From NCBI GenBank assembly GCA_029851415.1, contig CM056743.1, forward strand, positions 122,666,305-122,730,304: DNA of 64,000 nt, read 5' to 3'. This DNA is from Eretmocerus hayati (Eukaryota; Arthropoda; Insecta; Hymenoptera; Aphelinidae). This document shows positions 61,446 to 64,000 of the stretch, in pieces; within the stretch, counting starts at the first letter, position 1; each line of letters opens with the position of its first letter. Both the position numbers and the translations under genes were made by a program. Below the pieces are notes generated by a model, which searched no databases, had not been told where the DNA came from, and was given only the letters and a program-made list of their open reading frames with translations.

Positions 61446-62265
61446 GTACGTACAAATGCAAATTCGCAAAATCGCTCAAAAGCACGGTCGTATACAACCG
61501 TGCTCGAAAGTGACGATCTAATACTACTCGCAAAATTTGTCGTCGACTCTCTGAATTACAGTTTATATACATGCGAGTAGACTTTGGAGGCAGAAAAAAT
61601 GCACAAATCCTTGGAGTTTGAGGCCACATTGGTAAGATATTTTGCATCGCAGCACACCGACCGGATCGTGCTGAGACCGACGAGTCGCGTTGCCCCGTTG
61701 AATTTTAAAATTCCGATACTAACGCTGCTCTTCTCATGCCCTCTCGTGCTAGTCAAATGCGGTGGCGATGGCTGCCAAGCTCGCGTGGGGAATTCACGCT
61801 TTATGGAAATTTGATGGTAATTTTGGGGAATCGGCAGACGTGCAACAAGACATGCAAGCAATGGTTCCAATGTACCATAGCTTGGAGAGAGTCACTAGTG
61901 TCATGGATGAAGATTTGTTATCGATCCTTTGAAAACGATTGACAAGAGGAAATATTGAGAAAGACCATACGCAATCCATTGCTCATTGTTTTGAGGTCAA
62001 GTTGAAGCGAGAATTCGTTTCTATTTCAAATTTTGGCAGTTTGAATTTGAACAAGTTTCCTGTCTTGAACAACAGATCGTTTTTTCAGCATCGAAACTTC
62101 TGATTAAACCTTACGATTAACTCTGTGGAAATTCGTAACACTCCCGTGTGGTAAGCTTTTGCCATATGACCCTAAAACTGTTTTAATTTTGTAAACATTT
62201 GGAGAGAATGTCATAAAATAGTTATCTCGATGAACCTCAACTACTTGAGAATCAGTATGGACGTT
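61446..62265. other. SLC6 intron 3 (start), nothing recognised
   Basis: No downstream SLC6 exon was recognised. Frames of up to 104 codons at 61556-61942 have no domain or matching phase. Confidence 0.45.
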
Positions 62266-63684
62266 CCGCGCGAAACAAACCTATGAAAAAGGGTCATGTC
62301 TCAAATTTTTTTCTTGACTTTTTCATTCGATTCTATGGTACAGAATATGAACTTTTCACTACCTATGGGGCCCCAAAAAAATTTTCCAGGTACCTTCAAC
62401 GTACATTACTTTATCCTTTTGAATTATTTTCAACGAAAAAGGTAGGCTATTTTTTTCAATAAAATGAATTTTTCTCAAATTCGTTCAAAGATACAGAGAT
62501 GAGGTTTACGGCATTCGAAAGGTTTTCAAAAAACCTATCGAAATCGGTCTTGTGAAGTTGATTTTGATGTCTCGGGTGATTTTATCGGGCAAAAGAGTGA
62601 AATACATAGAAGATTAAACTTCTCGAAAACCCAATTTTTTAAATTCTGTAAATTTGATATTTTATGTAAAATTTTGTGTTCTTTCAGAAAAAAATTGTCC
62701 CAAATTCCTTTTTGCGTTCTAAGGCCTTTTTTTGCCAATTATCACAAATCCATTTTCGAGGCTTTTGGAAATTGTCTGTTTTCTGCGCATGCGCAGAAAC
62801 TTGGATCCTTGAAACCAATTCCATTGAAAAGCCAAGAAAATTTCCTTCAAAATGACCACCGGCCGAAGTCAATTCCATGCATTTGAGCCAGAGTTGCAAC
62901 GTTCAAAAGACCACTGAATCTTGATAGTTCCTCAGAGCTGGGTCGGAGGTACTGGAGACAGCAGTGAGGAAAATCCACGCCTGCCCCCGTTCGATGGCGT
63001 CCATCGACGTGTCGCACTCGAGCTGGAGGATCATCTTTTATACGTTGTAGATTCGGTTCAAACGCATGAAATTGACTTCGGCAAGTAGTCATTTTGAAGG
63101 AAACTTTCTTGGCTTTCCAATGGAATTGGTTTTAAGGAACCAAATTCCTGCGCATGCGCAGAAAACAGACGATTTCCAAAAGCCTGGAAAATGGATTTGT
63201 GATAATTGGCAAAAATAGGTCTTGGAACGCAAAAAAAGAATTGGGGACTATTTTTTTCTGAAAGAACACAAAATTTTACATCAAATATCAAATTTTCAGA
63301 ATTTAAAAAAATTGGGTTTTCGACAAATTTAATCTTCTATGTTTTTCACTCTTTTGCCCGATAAAATCACCCAAGACATCAAAATCAACTTGAGAAGACC
63401 GATTTCGATAGGTTTTTCAAAGACTTTTCGAATACCGCAAACCGCATCTCCGTATCTCTGAAAGGAATTCGAGAAAAATTCATTTCATTGAAAAAAATAC
63501 CCTAACTTTTTTGTTGAAAATAATTCAAAAGGATAAAGTAATGTACGTTGAAGGTACCTAGAAAATTTTTTTGGGGCCCCATAGGTAGTGAAAAGTTTAT
63601 ATTTTGTACCATAGAATCGATTGAAAAAGTCAAGAAAAAAATTTCAGACATGACCCTTTTTCATAGGTCTGTTTCGCGCGGAAC
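62266..63684. repeat. Long foldback element, 1.42 kb, with unique GC-rich centre
   Basis: The arms, about 62266-62882 and 63064-63684, are inverted copies over about 620 bases with few differences. Ends are GTTCCGCGCGAAACA and its complement. Shared blocks include CTATGGGGCCCCAAAAAAAT, GGTACCTTCAACGTACATTA and CTGCGCATGCGCAG. The centre (about 62883-63063) is unique and GC-rich compared with the AT-rich arms. No transposase. It probably lies in an SLC6 intron. Confidence 0.87.
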
Positions 63685-64000
63685 TACTCATAAATCAAAC
63701 AGCTAAGAATTTTCATAAGGATATCCTCGCCCTCCCCCCCCCCTCTCTAATGACGATTCATAGGAAAATACACTTATTTGAATTTATGAACACTTTCGAT
63801 GTTTTTTGATAAAATTTCATGGCTTTTCATCTTAGAGTAGCGTCCCTCTTCACGTACCACCACACTCAAATCTTGAACTGGAGATGGATTTCTCGGTCTC
63901 GTGAATGGATTTTCAAGCACTCTTCATTACCGAAAAAGGTATTGCTTGAAAAAAGCTTCCGTCACTTATACATGAAATTCCATGCAAAATTTTCTAACAG
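63685..64000. other. Right edge of window, nothing recognised
   Basis: AT-rich sequence with a short C-run near 63730-63742. No gene or repeat seen. Confidence 0.5.

Overview
The window is eukaryotic nuclear DNA from an insect. Genes have short exons with GT..AG introns, the protein families are insect-type (AP-4/cropped, acyl-CoA desaturase, a CYP4-like P450, an SLC6 transporter), and the DNA between them is AT-rich and full of small transposons. The order of insect cannot be fixed from sequence alone; Hymenoptera or Hemiptera are reasonable guesses. No tRNA, rRNA or CRISPR array was seen.

Genes, left to right: (1) a complete five-exon acyl-CoA desaturase on the minus strand (2803-4440, 326 aa, three histidine boxes). 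(2) The last four coding exons of the bHLH-leucine zipper factor AP-4/cropped on the plus strand (7867-24931). Its basic region lies in exons upstream of the window, so the desaturase probably sits antisense inside a crp intron. (3) A complete eleven-exon CYP4-clan P450 on the minus strand (32557-36366, 496 aa) with unusual replacements in the C helix and I helix. (4) The first three coding exons of an SLC6 (GABA-transporter-like) gene on the plus strand (50320-61445), which continues past the right edge. All exon joins were made by hand from splice sites and reading phase, and each keeps frame.

Mobile DNA fills much of the rest. A 5.07-kb hAT element (51370-56438) has a perfect 8-bp target duplication and a broken BED-finger transposase. 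It carries two inverted arrays of a roughly 29-bp minisatellite, recalling Drosophila Foldback elements. Two copies of an 834/835-bp TTAA-flanked piggyBac-like MITE lie in crp introns. Several TA-flanked families (called C, D, F, I here) often carry a second set of terminal repeats inside the first. There are also a PIF/Harbinger-like element, a pogo/Tigger-like element, a second TTAA family (G), and at least five long foldback elements with arms of several hundred bases. Many are nested: Harbinger inside D2; a 107-bp near-perfect hairpin inside F inside a 3.1-kb foldback; and a tight cluster of C2, repeat A and the piggyBac MITE at 19.8-21.8 kb.

Functionally the genes are unrelated neighbours: a transcription factor, a fatty-acid desaturase, a P450 and a neurotransmitter or osmolyte transporter. 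The notable biology is the density and variety of palindromic elements, several of which would form long double-stranded RNA if transcribed within crp or SLC6 introns.
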